A stretch of 64,000 nucleotides of DNA, taken from contig NZ_CP108086.1 of assembly GCF_036186745.1 (NCBI RefSeq), forward strand, positions 4,650,001-4,714,000, in the 5' to 3' direction. This document shows, one piece after another, positions 18,936 through 28,532 of the stretch. Both the position numbers and the translations under genes were made by a program. The notes beneath the pieces were generated by a model. It saw only the letters and a program-made list of their open reading frames with translations. It made no database searches and was not told the origin of the DNA. The stretch comes from Microbispora hainanensis (lineage in GTDB: Bacteria; Actinomycetota; Actinomycetes; Streptosporangiales; Streptosporangiaceae). Numbering within the stretch: the stretch's first letter is position 1; the number at the start of each line of letters is the position of its first letter.

Positions 18936-19703
18936 ATGGACGCGCGTGACGCGGTGGTGGAGACGAAGGCGGTCGTCGGGGCCCTCGGCGGGGGCTTCAT
19001 GCTCTCCCGCGAGGTCAAGGCGCTGTGCGAGCGGCACGGTCTCGGCCCACGGGAGATGTACTTCCGGGGCAGGTGCGGCGTCCTCGGCGAGGTGGACGCC
19101 GACGTCGTGCTCGCGGCGGTCGTCTTCTTCCCGGCCGGGCACGTGCGCGAGTCGTGGGAGGGCGGGCGCAAACTCCCCGCGGAGGAGGCCGCCGCGCTCT
19201 ACGCAGGGGCCTGCCACGACTGGGGACGGCGCAGGCTCGCCGGCTTCGCAAACGCCGACCGGCTGGCCGAGCTGCTCGCCACCGTCGCCGACGGCGCGGA
19301 CGTCTACTGCGCGCCGCTGTTCGCCGGATGGCGGGCCATGCCGCGGCCCGACGGCGGGCCCGCCCTCGCGGCACACCTGCTGCACGTCGTGCGGGAACTG
19401 CGCGGCGCCTGGCATGCGACGGCCGTGGTGGCGGAGGGACTCGGCCCGCTGGAGGCCACCCTCGTGGGCGCCGCCGACGCCGGGACCCCCGTTCCTTACG
19501 GCCGCACCACCGATGTCGCCCGCTTCCTCGCCTGGCCCGAGCCCTACCCCGCGCCGTCGGCGGAGGCGGTGGAGCGCAGGGCCAGGGCAGAGGCGCTGAC
19601 CGACGACCTCGTCGCCCGCGCGTACGCGGTGCTCGGCCCGGCGGAGCTCACCGAGCTGTGCGCCCTGCTCCGGGAGGCGTCCCTGGCGGGCCGGGCGCGC
19701 TGA
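18936..19703 (+). CDS. SCO6745-like conserved protein
   Basis: Protein of 255 aa resembling the actinobacterial SCO6745 family: EMYFRGRCGVLGEVDADVVLAAVVFFPAGHV near the N-terminus, then mostly helical sequence. The ATG at 18936 has GAGGAGG just upstream. No membrane segment or catalytic motif is obvious. Function unknown. Family assignment is by recall of the pattern. Confidence 0.6.
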   Translation: MDARDAVVETKAVVGALGGGFMLSREVKALCERHGLGPREMYFRGRCGVLGEVDADVVLAAVVFFPAGHVRESWEGGRKLPAEEAAALYAGACHDWGRRRLAGFANADRLAELLATVADGADVYCAPLFAGWRAMPRPDGGPALAAHLLHVVRELRGAWHATAVVAEGLGPLEATLVGAADAGTPVPYGRTTDVARFLAWPEPYPAPSAEAVERRARAEALTDDLVARAYAVLGPAELTELCALLREASLAGRAR

Positions 19704-19732
19704 CGCGCCGGGGAGCCGAAGGCCGCGTTCGT

Positions 19733-19761
19733 TTGGGTCATGGTCGGCAACCTGGCAGACT
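19733..19761 (+). promoter_or_regulatory. Promoter of the TPR-like gene
   Basis: TTGGGT (19733-19738), 17-bp spacer and CAGACT (19756-19761), with the ATG 8 nt downstream. Probably leaderless. Confidence 0.5.
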
Positions 19762-19769
19762 GACTGCTC

Positions 19770-22046
19770 ATGGACGTGGACATCTGGGCCTGGGTCGGCG
19801 GCACCCAGCGCGAACTGCACGAGGCGGGCAACACGGGGCTGGCCATGGCGCTGGGTGACGTGCCCGCGCAGGCGCTGGAGGGCCGTTTCACCCAGCTCGA
19901 CGTCGTGGCGCCGGCGATCGCGCAGCACGCGGAGACGCTGGAGAAGCCGTGGCTGGAGTTCTTCGCGCGCTACTGGCACCTGCTCGGCCGGGTGGGCGAC
20001 CGGGCGATCGGCGCGGCGGCGCTCGAGGACGCCGTCGCGCTGGCGGACTTCGCCCAGCGTGACGACGTCAGCGACTGTCCTGCCGCCCCCGGCGCGGTGG
20101 AGGTCCTGGCGATGACCCAGGCCAACACCGACGGCCCCGGTTATGCCGAGACCCGGCTCGCCGCCCTGGGCGCCGTCCTCGACGGCGTCGGCCCGGAGTC
20201 CCTCGCCTTCTCCGGCCTGGCCACGCAGTACGTCGCGGCGCTGATCGACGCCGGCCAGGCGGCCGAGGCCGTCGCGTACGCCGAGGCGGCGGTCGAGCGC
20301 CTGCGCGGAGCGGGCCGAGAGGCGAGCTGGGAGCTGGGCGCCGCCTCCGCGCGTGCCCTGCTCGCCGCCGGGCGCGCGGACGACGCCCTGGCCGCGCTCG
20401 ACGCCTCGACCGGCTTCAAGCCGGACGACCCGGTCGCGAAGGGCCGCCGCGAGACCCTGCTCAAGTCGCAGGTGCTGGCCACGCTCGGCCGCATCCCGGA
20501 GGCCGTCGAAGCGCTGCCCGACCTCGACGTGATCGGCGACCACGCGCGCGAGTGGGTGGAGTGGGCGCGCACGGTCGGCATGCTCACCGAGGGCATCGCC
20601 AACACCTGGCAGCTCGGCCGCATCCTGCGACAGTGGATCTCCTACTTCGAGAGCGTGGGCGGCCACCGCGCCAGGTTCGAGCTGGCGCTGACCGCCGGTC
20701 ACCTGGCCGTCGCGCGGCAGGGCCTGTGGCAGGCCCGCCTGCTGGCCGACTACGCCGAGGCCGCGATCGCCAGTCTCCGCGCCACCGAGGGCCTGGCCGA
20801 GCGGGTGGCCGAGCTGCGCGCCGCCGCCGACGCCGCCAAGGAGCTCGCGCCGCCCGGCCCGCGTGACGAGCTCGTCGCCTACTTCGACGCCGCCGACGGC
20901 AGCACCGCCGACCCCGAGCGGTGGGTGGGCTGGCTGTGGCCGCTGTCCGGCACCGACCTGGAGGCCACCCGGCGCCACACCACGACGCTCGGCTTCCTCG
21001 GCTACGCCCCGGTGGGCGCCGACCTCTACTGGAAGACGATCGTCGAGGACGGCGACCCCGCCGCAGCCGGCGACGACGACATCTCCTACCTCACCGGCCT
21101 GCTCATCGAGGCCGGGCAGGACGAGCGGGTGGAGACGCTGGCGGCCCGGCTGCCGGAGACCCGTTCGCACCTCGCGCTCGCCCGGCTGCACCGCGCCCGC
21201 GAGCGCTGGGAGCAGACGGCGGCCGAGGCCGAGCAGGCGGTCGCCCACGGAAGCGGCCTGGAGGCGCGCCGTCTGTGGTCGGGCGCGGTGCAGCAGCTCG
21301 GCGACAACTCCAAGGCGGCCGAGATCCTCAAGCCGCTCCTCGACTCCGGTGAGGGCGAGGAGGAGGACGTCTGGCGGCTCATCGTGCTGTCCACCGCCGT
21401 GGAGGACTGGGCGACCGTTCGTGCCGCCGGCGCCAAGCTCGGCATGCCGATCGAGCCGGGAGAGGGCCCGATCGAGGAGGAGTGGCACCTGGTCCGGGTG
21501 ATCCTCCCCGCTCCCGACGGCAGCCAGCGGGAGGTGCTCGCCGTACGGACCGGCCCGGCCACCGCGCGCCTCGCGATCCCGCAGCCGCGCGGCATGGAAT
21601 ACAACGCGGGCGACGTGGTCGTGATCGACCCCCGGCCGCTGGAGCCGATCCCGGAGAACGAGCAGGAGCGCGAGAGCTTCGTCATCCCGTTCGCCGGGGT
21701 GACGATGCTGCGCCCGGGCGGCTACACGAGCTGGTTCTTCGACGGCGCGGCGCCGTCGGAGGACGAGTGGGCCGAGTTCAACGAGGTCCTCGCCGAGCGC
21801 GGCTGGCCCATGTGGGTCTACAGCGACGAGAACTACCGCGTCACCCACCCGGCCACCGGCGAGCAGCTTCCCGGCGTGTTCGGCTGGATCGCGATCCCGC
21901 CCACCGTGCGTCCGGCGGAGCTGGACGCCGTTCTCGACGACGTGACCGAGCAGTGGTCCCACCCGCTCGCGTGGCTCGACCTCGCCCGCGAGGTCGGCAT
22001 CGAGGCCGAGCGGCACGAGCGGATCTCCAAGGAATACGGCCTCTGA
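19770..22046 (+). CDS. Large tetratricopeptide-like repeat protein
   Basis: Soluble protein of 758 aa. Residues from about 35 to 570 are helix pairs rich in Ala, Leu and Glu with TPR-like spacing (for example AALIDAGQAAEAVAYAEAAVERL and LHRARERWEQTAAEAEQAVAHG). The last 190 residues form a different, mixed domain with WHLVRVILPAPDGSQREVL and GYTSWFFDGAAPSEDEW. No signal or membrane helix is seen. The likely role is protein-protein interaction; the partner is not evident from the neighbours. Confidence 0.75.
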   Translation: MDVDIWAWVGGTQRELHEAGNTGLAMALGDVPAQALEGRFTQLDVVAPAIAQHAETLEKPWLEFFARYWHLLGRVGDRAIGAAALEDAVALADFAQRDDVSDCPAAPGAVEVLAMTQANTDGPGYAETRLAALGAVLDGVGPESLAFSGLATQYVAALIDAGQAAEAVAYAEAAVERLRGAGREASWELGAASARALLAAGRADDALAALDASTGFKPDDPVAKGRRETLLKSQVLATLGRIPEAVEALPDLDVIGDHAREWVEWARTVGMLTEGIANTWQLGRILRQWISYFESVGGHRARFELALTAGHLAVARQGLWQARLLADYAEAAIASLRATEGLAERVAELRAAADAAKELAPPGPRDELVAYFDAADGSTADPERWVGWLWPLSGTDLEATRRHTTTLGFLGYAPVGADLYWKTIVEDGDPAAAGDDDISYLTGLLIEAGQDERVETLAARLPETRSHLALARLHRARERWEQTAAEAEQAVAHGSGLEARRLWSGAVQQLGDNSKAAEILKPLLDSGEGEEEDVWRLIVLSTAVEDWATVRAAGAKLGMPIEPGEGPIEEEWHLVRVILPAPDGSQREVLAVRTGPATARLAIPQPRGMEYNAGDVVVIDPRPLEPIPENEQERESFVIPFAGVTMLRPGGYTSWFFDGAAPSEDEWAEFNEVLAERGWPMWVYSDENYRVTHPATGEQLPGVFGWIAIPPTVRPAELDAVLDDVTEQWSHPLAWLDLAREVGIEAERHERISKEYGL

Positions 22047-22103
22047 TCCGTGTCGGCGGAACCTTGCTCTAGAGTCGGTTCGATTCGTGAGCGAGGAGGC
22101 GGC

Positions 22104-22865
22104 GTGATCCTGGACCGGTTCCGTCTTGACGGCAGGGTGGCCATCGTGACGGGGGCCTCGGCGGGGCTCGGCGTCGCCTTCGCCAGGGGTCTGGCGGAGG
22201 CGGGCGCCGACGTGGTGATCGGGGCCCGCCGTCCCGAAGGGCTGGAGCGCACCCGGCGGCTGGTCGAGGAGACCGGCCGCCGCTGCCTCGCGGTCCCGAC
22301 CGACGTGTCGGTCCCCGAGGAGTGTCAGGCCCTCGTCGACGCGGCCATGGGCGAGTTCGGCCGCGTCGACGTGCTGATCAACAACGCGGGCGTCGGCACG
22401 GCCGTGCCCGCACTGCGGGAGGCGCCCGGAGAGTTCCGCCGGGTGCTCGACGTGAACCTGAACGGCACCTACTGGATGGCCCAGGCCTGCGCCCGGGTCA
22501 TGCGGCCGGGCTCGTCGATCGTCAACATCGGCAGCGTGCTCGGCGAGACCACGGCCGGGCTGCCGCAGGCGGCCTACAGCGCGTCGAAGGCCGCTGTCGT
22601 CGGGCTCACCCGTGACCTCGCCCAGCAGTGGACCTCGCGACGGGGCATCCGGGTCAACTGCCTGGAGCCGGGTTTCTTCGACTCCGAGATGACCGCGCGG
22701 TATCCCGGCGGCTATCTCGACCGCATGCGGGAGCAGCGGGTGCTGATGAAGCGCTCCGGCGATCCGGAGGAGCTCGTCGCCGCCGCCGTCTTCCTCGCCT
22801 CTGACGCCGGTTCGTACGTCACCGGGGCCGTGCTCCCGGTCGACGGGGGCATCCTCGTCACCTGA
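22104..22865 (+). CDS. Short-chain dehydrogenase/reductase
   Basis: NAD(P)-dependent oxidoreductase of 253 aa, the usual SDR length. The cofactor motif is TGASAGLG; NNAG, the catalytic Ser region NIGSVLGE and YSASK are all in place. The C-terminus GAVLPVDGGILVT matches the FabG-like classical SDRs. The GTG at 22104 has GAGGAGG at good spacing, so an upstream in-frame ATG (22050) is not used. Substrate unknown. Confidence 0.9.
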   Translation: MILDRFRLDGRVAIVTGASAGLGVAFARGLAEAGADVVIGARRPEGLERTRRLVEETGRRCLAVPTDVSVPEECQALVDAAMGEFGRVDVLINNAGVGTAVPALREAPGEFRRVLDVNLNGTYWMAQACARVMRPGSSIVNIGSVLGETTAGLPQAAYSASKAAVVGLTRDLAQQWTSRRGIRVNCLEPGFFDSEMTARYPGGYLDRMREQRVLMKRSGDPEELVAAAVFLASDAGSYVTGAVLPVDGGILVT

Positions 22866-23055
22866 GCCCGTCGTGACACCGCCCGCCCCTCGCCGCGCGG
22901 CGTTTTCGGTCCTGAGCCCGTGACGACGTCGGCGCGGCCTCGCCGTGCGGGGTTTCGGTCCGCAGTCCGTGACGACGCGGGCGCCGCCTCGCGGGGCGGC
23001 GTTTCGTGACCCGAGCCTGGCGCGGCACCGATGCCCCTCGCCGGGGCCTTCACGC
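22862..23055. repeat. 49-50 bp tandem array starting at the SDR stop codon
   Basis: Three recognisable copies start at 22862, 22912 and 22961, with a more degenerate fourth from 23011. Each has the layout CTGAGCCCGTGACGAC, a GC-rich middle, and a GCGTTTTCGGTC-like end. The SDR TGA stop is inside the first copy. No gene is apparent in 22866-23417. The right half of this gap holds the operator-like sites listed next. Confidence 0.75.
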
Positions 23056-23238
23056 CGAGCCTGCGCGGGGGCGGGCCCTGACGGCACGTGGCCGCGCCGG
23101 AGGCAGGCCCTCACGCCGCGCCGCCGCGCCTTCACAACCCGGTACGGCCCGCGAACCAAAAGATCACTGGACGGTCACGATATGGAGATTAGGTGGCATT
23201 TTTCACCATAAGAGGGGCAGCAGGGCCCTAGCCTCAGA

Positions 23239-23278
23239 CCTGTTGTCAAAACAGGATCCGTGTTGCGCCTAGCGCAAC
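23239..23278 (+). promoter_or_regulatory. Two palindromes upstream of the betaine-type ABC operon
   Basis: CCTGTT-5 nt-AACAGG (23239-23255) is followed by GTTGCGC-CTA-GCGCAAC (23262-23278), a perfect 7-bp dyad. TTGTCA (23243-23248) could be a -35, with the second dyad over the -10 region. This arrangement suits a repressor operator. The first gene starts 140 bp downstream. Confidence 0.5.
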
Positions 23279-23417
23279 GCCTGTGCGTGTGCCCTGAGGA
23301 GTCGTTGGCCCCCCGCTCTTCATTCACGGCGTGCGAGCGGCAGCCCTCGCGCCGTGCTTTGGCGTTTCCGGGCGTCCACGCCGCCTCGCGGGCGAGCGCC
23401 AAGTGAGGGGAATCAGA

Positions 23418-24488
23418 GTGGGCACAGCCGCGATCGAGGTTCGCGGGCTCTGGAAGATCTTCGGTCCCAAGGCCGACCGGATCATCGGCAGCCCCGACGC
23501 AGACCTTGAGCCCGCGCAACTGCGGGCGAAGACGGGGTGCACCGCCGCCGTCAGGGACGTCAGCTTCGAAGTACGCCCAGGCGAGGTCTTCGTCGTCATG
23601 GGCCTTTCCGGCAGCGGCAAGTCGACGCTGGTGCGCTGTCTCACCCGGCTGATCGAGCCGACGGCGGGCGAACTGCGCATCGACGGACAGGACGTGCGCG
23701 GCATGTCGGCCAAGCAGTTGCGGGAGCTCCGCCGTCACCGGGTGAGCATGGTCTTCCAGCACTTCGGGCTGCTGCCGCACCGCAAGGTCGTGGACAACGT
23801 CGGCTACGGCCTGGAGATCCAGGGCGTCGGAAAGGCCGAGCGGCACGAGAAGGCCCGGCGCATCCTGTCGCTGGTCGGGCTGGGAGGCCACGAGGACTCC
23901 TATCCGGAGCAGCTTTCCGGCGGCATGCAGCAGCGGGTGGGCCTCGCCCGGGCGCTCGCCGTCGACCCCGAGGTGCTGCTGTTCGACGAGCCGTTCAGCG
24001 CGCTCGACCCGCTGATCCGCCGCGACATGCAGGCCGAGGTCATCCGGCTGCACCGCGAGGTCGGCAAGACGATGGTCTTCATCACCCACGACCTGTCCGA
24101 GGCGCTCAAGCTCGGCGAGCGCATCGCGATCATGCGGGCGGGCGCGATCGTGCAGGTGGGCACCCCCGAGGAGCTGGTGGGCGCGCCCGCCGACGACTAC
24201 GTGGCCGACTTCGTGCGGGACGTTCCCCGGGCGCAGGTGCTGTCGCTGCGCTGGATCTGCCGTGCCCCCGAGCCCGATGAACCGCTCGACGGTCCCGAGC
24301 TCCCCGCCGACACCGTCATCCACGACGCGGTCCCGGCCGCGATGGCGTCCGACCGGCCCATCCGGGTCGTCTCCGGCGGCGAGCTGGTCGGCGTGGTGAG
24401 CCGGGTCGACCTCCTCGGCGCGGTGCGGCCGGACTCCCAGCCCGTGGTGGCCGGGGCCTCCGCCGGCGCCACCGGTGGGGAGGCGTAG
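23418..24488 (+). CDS. proV: Glycine betaine/proline-type ABC transporter ATPase
   Basis: ATP-binding subunit of 356 aa of the ProV/OpuAA class. Before Walker A (GLSGSGKST) it has the long N-terminal lead-in typical of Pro[11 protein letters not shown], signature [15 protein letters not shown], Walker [12 protein letters not shown] and [10 protein letters not shown] follow. The C-terminus holds a short CBS-like segment (ADTVIHDAV...[24 protein letters not shown] layout) that in relatives senses ionic strength or nucleotide. The GTG at 23418 has GAGGGG 7 nt upstream. The permease ATG follows its stop directly. Confidence 0.9.
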   Translation: MGTAAIEVRGLWKIFGPKADRIIGSPDADLEPAQLRAKTGCTAAVRDVSFEVRPGEVFVVMGLSGSGKSTLVRCLTRLIEPTAGELRIDGQDVRGMSAKQLRELRRHRVSMVFQHFGLLPHRKVVDNVGYGLEIQGVGKAERHEKARRILSLVGLGGHEDSYPEQLSGGMQQRVGLARALAVDPEVLLFDEPFSALDPLIRRDMQAEVIRLHREVGKTMVFITHDLSEALKLGERIAIMRAGAIVQVGTPEELVGAPADDYVADFVRDVPRAQVLSLRWICRAPEPDEPLDGPELPADTVIHDAVPAAMASDRPIRVVSGGELVGVVSRVDLLGAVRPDSQPVVAGASAGATGGEA

Positions 24489-26426
24489 ATGGTGAGCGCG
24501 CCTGTGCGGGTCGCGCCGCCCGTTGAGGCCCCGGCGCGGGCCCGGCGCCTGCCGCGGTGGGTCGCGCCGGTCGTCGGCGTGGTCGCGGTGGTGGTCCTCT
24601 ACGTGGCCTTCCGCGGCAAGGCCGTGCTGCCGCACGACGACGACGCCACCCTGTTCCACTGGCTCAACGACGCCCGCGACTGGGTCGACGCCAACCGCAA
24701 CAGCAGCCCGATCTTCCTGTACGTCGTCAACTACATCCGCCTGGGCGCGGCCGGAGTCTACGACGCGATCCAGGCCGTCCTGGTCGCGCTCGGCTGGCCC
24801 GGACTCCTCGGGCTGGCCGCCGGGCTCGGCTGGCTGGCCGGCGGGTGGCGGATCGCGCTCGTCTCGTTCGCCGGTTTCGCCGGCGTCGGCGTGCTCGGGT
24901 TCTGGGAGGCGAGCGTCGAGACGCTCGCGCTGACCCTGTCCTCGGTGGTGCTGTCGCTGCTGTTCGGCATCCCGCTGGGGATCTGGGCGGGCCGCTCGCC
25001 CCGCGTACGGCGGATCGTGACGCCGGTGCTCGACGTCATGCAGATCATGCCGACGTTCTCGTACCTGTCGCCGATGGTGCTGCTGTTCCTCATCGGCCCG
25101 GCGTCGGCGACGATCGCCACGATGATCTACGCGATGCCGCCCGCGATCAGGATCACCGCGATGGCCATCGAGCGGGTCTCCGGTGTGGCGGTGGAGGCGT
25201 CGGAGTCGCTGGGCGCCACCGGGTGGCAGACACTGGGCAAGGTCCGTCTGCCGCTGGCGCTCAACACGATCATGCTGGGTGTCAACCAGACCATCGCCGC
25301 GGCGCTGTCGATGGTGCCGCTGACGGCGCTGATCGCGGCGCCCGGGCTCGGCGAGGACCTGCTCCGCGCGCTCGCCCGGGTCAACGTGGGCGCCGCGCTG
25401 GTGCCCGGCGTCGCCATCGTGCTGATCGCCATCGTGCTCGACCGCATGACGCGGGCGGCGGCGCAGCGGCGCGAGGGCGGCACCCGGGCGCGGGCCGTCC
25501 GCTGGGGCGGGTTCGCCGTCCTGACGGCGGCGGGGCTCGCCCTGCTCCCCGTGCTGGCGCAGGACTTCCCCGAGCAGTGGGAGGTGCAGATCGTCCGGCC
25601 GATCAACGACGTGGTCGACTGGATCGAGGCGCACTGGTACACCTTCACCGGCTTCCTCAACGACGCAGTGGCGTACGGCCTGCTCAACCCGCTGCAGGAC
25701 GTGCTGACCAGCGCGCCGTGGTGGCTGGTCACCGCGGCGGTGCTGGTGTTCGCCTGGCGGGTGAGCGGGATGGCGGCCGGTCTGGTCGCCACCGCCTGCC
25801 TCCTGTGCGTCGCCGCGCTGCAGCTGTGGGAGCACGCCATGGAGACGCTGACGTTGGTGCTGGTCGCCTCGGTGATCACCATCGCCGTGGGGCTCGCGCT
25901 CGGCGTGGCGGCGGCGCGGTCGCGGTGGTTCGCCGCCGGGCTGCGCCCGCTGCTGGACGCGGCGCAGACGATGCCCTCGTTCTCCTACCTGCTGCCCGCC
26001 GTCGCCCTGTTCGGCAACGGCCGATTCACGGCGATCACCGCGTCCTTCATCTACGCGGTGCCGGTGGTCGCCCGCCTCGTCGAGGACGGCCTGCGCGCGG
26101 TCCCCGGGACCGTCGTGGAGGCGGCGCGCTCCGCGGGCTCCACGGACCGGCAGCTGCTGTGGAAGGTCCAGCTGCCGATGGCGCGCGGTTCGCTGCTGCT
26201 CGCGGCGAACCAGGGCATCGTCATGACGCTGGCGATGGTGGTCATCGGCGCGCTGGTCGGCGCCGGGGCTCTTGGATACGACGTCGTGGCCGGGTTCGCG
26301 CAGCAGGAGGACTACGGAAAGGGCCTCGCCGCCGGCGTCGCCCTGGTCCTCCTCGGAGTCATGCTCGACCGGATCACGCAAGGCGCCAACGGGCGCCGCT
26401 CTCCCCACAAGAAGAGGAACGCATGA
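24489..26426 (+). CDS. Tandem-domain betaine-type ABC permease
   Basis: Membrane protein of 645 aa with two ProW-like permease halves in one chain. Each half has an EAA-type loop: EASESLGATGWQTLGKVRLPLA in the first and EAARSAGSTDRQLLWKVQLPMA in the second. Conserved QIMPTFSYLSP and QTMPSFSYLLP segments sit before them. E. coli ProW has only one such domain, so this fused form probably supplies both channel halves itself. The start codon directly abuts the proV stop. The stop overlaps the binding-protein ATG by 4 bp (ATGA). Confidence 0.9.
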   Translation: MVSAPVRVAPPVEAPARARRLPRWVAPVVGVVAVVVLYVAFRGKAVLPHDDDATLFHWLNDARDWVDANRNSSPIFLYVVNYIRLGAAGVYDAIQAVLVALGWPGLLGLAAGLGWLAGGWRIALVSFAGFAGVGVLGFWEASVETLALTLSSVVLSLLFGIPLGIWAGRSPRVRRIVTPVLDVMQIMPTFSYLSPMVLLFLIGPASATIATMIYAMPPAIRITAMAIERVSGVAVEASESLGATGWQTLGKVRLPLALNTIMLGVNQTIAAALSMVPLTALIAAPGLGEDLLRALARVNVGAALVPGVAIVLIAIVLDRMTRAAAQRREGGTRARAVRWGGFAVLTAAGLALLPVLAQDFPEQWEVQIVRPINDVVDWIEAHWYTFTGFLNDAVAYGLLNPLQDVLTSAPWWLVTAAVLVFAWRVSGMAAGLVATACLLCVAALQLWEHAMETLTLVLVASVITIAVGLALGVAAARSRWFAAGLRPLLDAAQTMPSFSYLLPAVALFGNGRFTAITASFIYAVPVVARLVEDGLRAVPGTVVEAARSAGSTDRQLLWKVQLPMARGSLLLAANQGIVMTLAMVVIGALVGAGALGYDVVAGFAQQEDYGKGLAAGVALVLLGVMLDRITQGANGRRSPHKKRNA

Positions 26427-27406
26427 AGAAGTTACGCCTGATCGCAGGGGTGCTCGCTCTCGGCCTCGGCGTGGCCGCCTGCGGAGGCGCCAAGGTAGAG
26501 GACGACTCCGCGGCGGCGCCGAGCGCGAGCGCCGCGGGCTCCGCGGCCGCTCCGGGTTCCGCGGGCACCGTCAAGATGGCCATCAACGGCTGGGTCGGCT
26601 ACGAGGCCGACGCGGCGGTGGTGTCGTACCTGCTGGAGCACGAGCTCGGCTACAAGGTCGAGAAGGTGACCCTCGCCGAGGAGCCGTCCTGGCAGGGCAT
26701 GGAGTCCGGTGACGTCGACGTCATCATGGAGAACTGGGGTCACCCCGACCTCAAGAAGAAGTACATCGAGGAGAAGCAGGTCGCCGTCGAGGCGGGCAGC
26801 ACCGGCAACAAGGGCGTCATCGGCTGGTACGTGCCCGAGTGGATGGTGGAGAAGTACCCCGACATCACCGACTGGAAGAACCTGAACAAGTACGCCGACC
26901 TGTTCAAGACCTCCGAGTCGGACGGCAAGGGCCAGATGCTGGACGGCGACCCGTCCTTCGTCACCAACGACGAGGCGCTGGTCAAGAACCTCAAGCTCGA
27001 CTACAAGGTGGTCTACGCGGGCAGCGAGGCCGCGCTGATCAAGGCCGCCAAGCAGGCGACCGACCAGAAGAAGCCGCTGCTCATGTACTTCTACGAGCCG
27101 CAGTGGCTGTTCAACCAGGTCAAGCTGGTCAAGGTCAACCTCCCTGCCTACACGGAGGGCTGTGACAGCGACCCCAAGAAGGTCGCCTGTGACTACCCGC
27201 CGTACGACCTCGACAAGATCGTGAGCAAGAAGTTCGCCGACACCGGCGGCAAGGCTTACGAGCTGATCAAGGCCTTCCAGTGGACGAACGACGACCAGAA
27301 CGCGGTCGCGGACGACATCACCAACAACGGGATGTCGCCCGAGGACGCGGCCAAGAAGTGGGTGGAGGCCAACCCCACCAAGTGGCAGGCCTGGATGCCG
27401 AAGTGA
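26423..27406 (+). CDS. Betaine-type ABC substrate-binding lipoprotein 1
   Basis: OpuAC/ProX-family lipoprotein of 327 aa with a signal ending in VAAC and an Ala/Ser/Pro linker. The binding domain begins VKMAINGWVGYEADAAVV. Aromatic residues suited to quaternary-amine binding recur (ENWGHPD, IGWYVPEWM, YFYEPQWLF). The ATG at 26423 overlaps the permease stop by 4 bp and has AAGAGG upstream. It is followed by a strong hairpin and then a paralogous copy. Confidence 0.92.
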   Translation: MKKLRLIAGVLALGLGVAACGGAKVEDDSAAAPSASAAGSAAAPGSAGTVKMAINGWVGYEADAAVVSYLLEHELGYKVEKVTLAEEPSWQGMESGDVDVIMENWGHPDLKKKYIEEKQVAVEAGSTGNKGVIGWYVPEWMVEKYPDITDWKNLNKYADLFKTSESDGKGQMLDGDPSFVTNDEALVKNLKLDYKVVYAGSEAALIKAAKQATDQKKPLLMYFYEPQWLFNQVKLVKVNLPAYTEGCDSDPKKVACDYPPYDLDKIVSKKFADTGGKAYELIKAFQWTNDDQNAVADDITNNGMSPEDAAKKWVEANPTKWQAWMPK

Positions 27407-27453
27407 TCCAGGTCGTGCCGGTGTTCCGCCCGTCCGGGCGCTGAACGCACGCG

Positions 27454-27482
27454 TCGGCCGCGATCCCCGCGATCGCGGCCGA
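27454..27482 (+). terminator. Hairpin between the two binding-protein genes
   Basis: A perfect 12-bp stem (27454-27465 with 27471-27482) and loop CCCGC lie 48 bp after the first binding-protein stop. It should end or attenuate the proV operon before the second binding-protein gene. Confidence 0.7.
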
Positions 27483-27581
27483 TCCCGCGTGTTGTGGAAT
27501 ACTCTGCCGGTGTCGCCGCGGCCCCGCCGTTCGCGTTCCGCGCCCGCACGACCCGCCCGTACGAAATCAAAGAGGCTAGAT

Positions 27582-28532
27582 ATGAGGATCCGTCTCCTTG
27601 CCGGCGTGCTGACGCTCGCGCTGGTCATGACCGCCTGCAGTGGCGGGAGTTCGGATGACGCCGCCGGGGCAGGCGCCGGGAGCGGCACGAAGACCGTACG
27701 ACTCGCGATCAACCCCTGGATCGGCTACGAGGCCAGCGCCGCGGTCGTCGCCTATCTCCTCGAGCACGAGCTCGGCTACAAGGTCGAGAAGGTCGAGAGC
27801 GGCGAGGCGGACTCCTGGAAGGGCTTCGAGAAGGGCACGGTCGACGCCGTGCTGGAGAACTGGAGCCACCCGGAGCTGAAGAAGGAGTACATCGAAGACA
27901 AGAAGGTCGCGATCACCGCGGGTGAGAACGGCAACAAGGGCGTCATCGGGTGGTACGTCCCGGAGTGGATGGTCCAGAAATATCCGGACATCACGGACTG
28001 GCACAACCTGCCCAAGTACAAGGACCTGTTCAAGACCGACAAGAGCGACGGTCTCGGCCAGTTCCTCGCGGGCGACAAGTCCTTCGTCACCAACGACGAG
28101 GCGCTGATCAGGAACCTGAACCTGCCCTACAAGGTGGTCTACTCCGGCAGTGAGGACGCGCTGATCGCGGCGGCCCGCAAGGCCACCGAGAACGAGACCC
28201 CGCTGCTGATGTACTTCTACGAGCCCCAGTGGCTGTTCAACCAGCTCAAGCTCGTCAAGATCAACCTGCCGCCGTACGCCATCGGGTGCGACGCCAACGT
28301 CAAGACGATCAAGTGCGACTATCCGCCGTACCTGCTCGACAAGGTCGTCAGCGTGAAGTTCGCCAAGACCGGCGGCAAGGCGTACGAACTGATCAAGAAC
28401 TTCGTCTGGACCAACGACGACCAGAACGCCGTGGCCTACGACATGGCGGTGAACAAGATGAGCGCCGAGAACGCCGCCCGCAAGTGGGTCGAGGCCAACA
28501 AGATCGTCTGGCAGGACTGGATCCCCGCCTGA
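27582..28532 (+). CDS. Betaine-type ABC substrate-binding lipoprotein 2 (paralogue)
   Basis: OpuAC-family lipoprotein of 316 aa with lipobox VMTAC. It aligns over its whole length with the preceding binding protein, sharing blocks such as GNKGVIGWYVPEWMV, SFVTNDEAL and LLMYFYEPQWLFNQ, but the signal and linker differ. The ATG at 27582 has AGAGG 8 nt upstream. Separated from its paralogue by a terminator, it may be expressed on its own and deliver a different ligand to the same permease. Confidence 0.92.
   Translation: MRIRLLAGVLTLALVMTACSGGSSDDAAGAGAGSGTKTVRLAINPWIGYEASAAVVAYLLEHELGYKVEKVESGEADSWKGFEKGTVDAVLENWSHPELKKEYIEDKKVAITAGENGNKGVIGWYVPEWMVQKYPDITDWHNLPKYKDLFKTDKSDGLGQFLAGDKSFVTNDEALIRNLNLPYKVVYSGSEDALIAAARKATENETPLLMYFYEPQWLFNQLKLVKINLPPYAIGCDANVKTIKCDYPPYLLDKVVSVKFAKTGGKAYELIKNFVWTNDDQNAVAYDMAVNKMSAENAARKWVEANKIVWQDWIPA

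Noticed and set aside
18804..23159. Very long minus-strand open frame (1451 codons) opposite dapF, the TPR gene and the SDR
   Set aside because: It runs antisense to several well-supported genes and is Arg/Gly/Leu-rich without recognisable motifs, as expected from high GC in one frame.
22866..23417. Riboswitch (for example a c-di-AMP element) upstream of proV
   Set aside because: I could not find the conserved core of a known osmolyte-linked riboswitch; the region holds repeats and two simple palindromes.
23175..26408. 1077-codon minus-strand frame opposite the proV operon
   Set aside because: Shadow frame rich in His, Arg and Asp; the plus strand encodes an intact ABC operon with proper overlaps.
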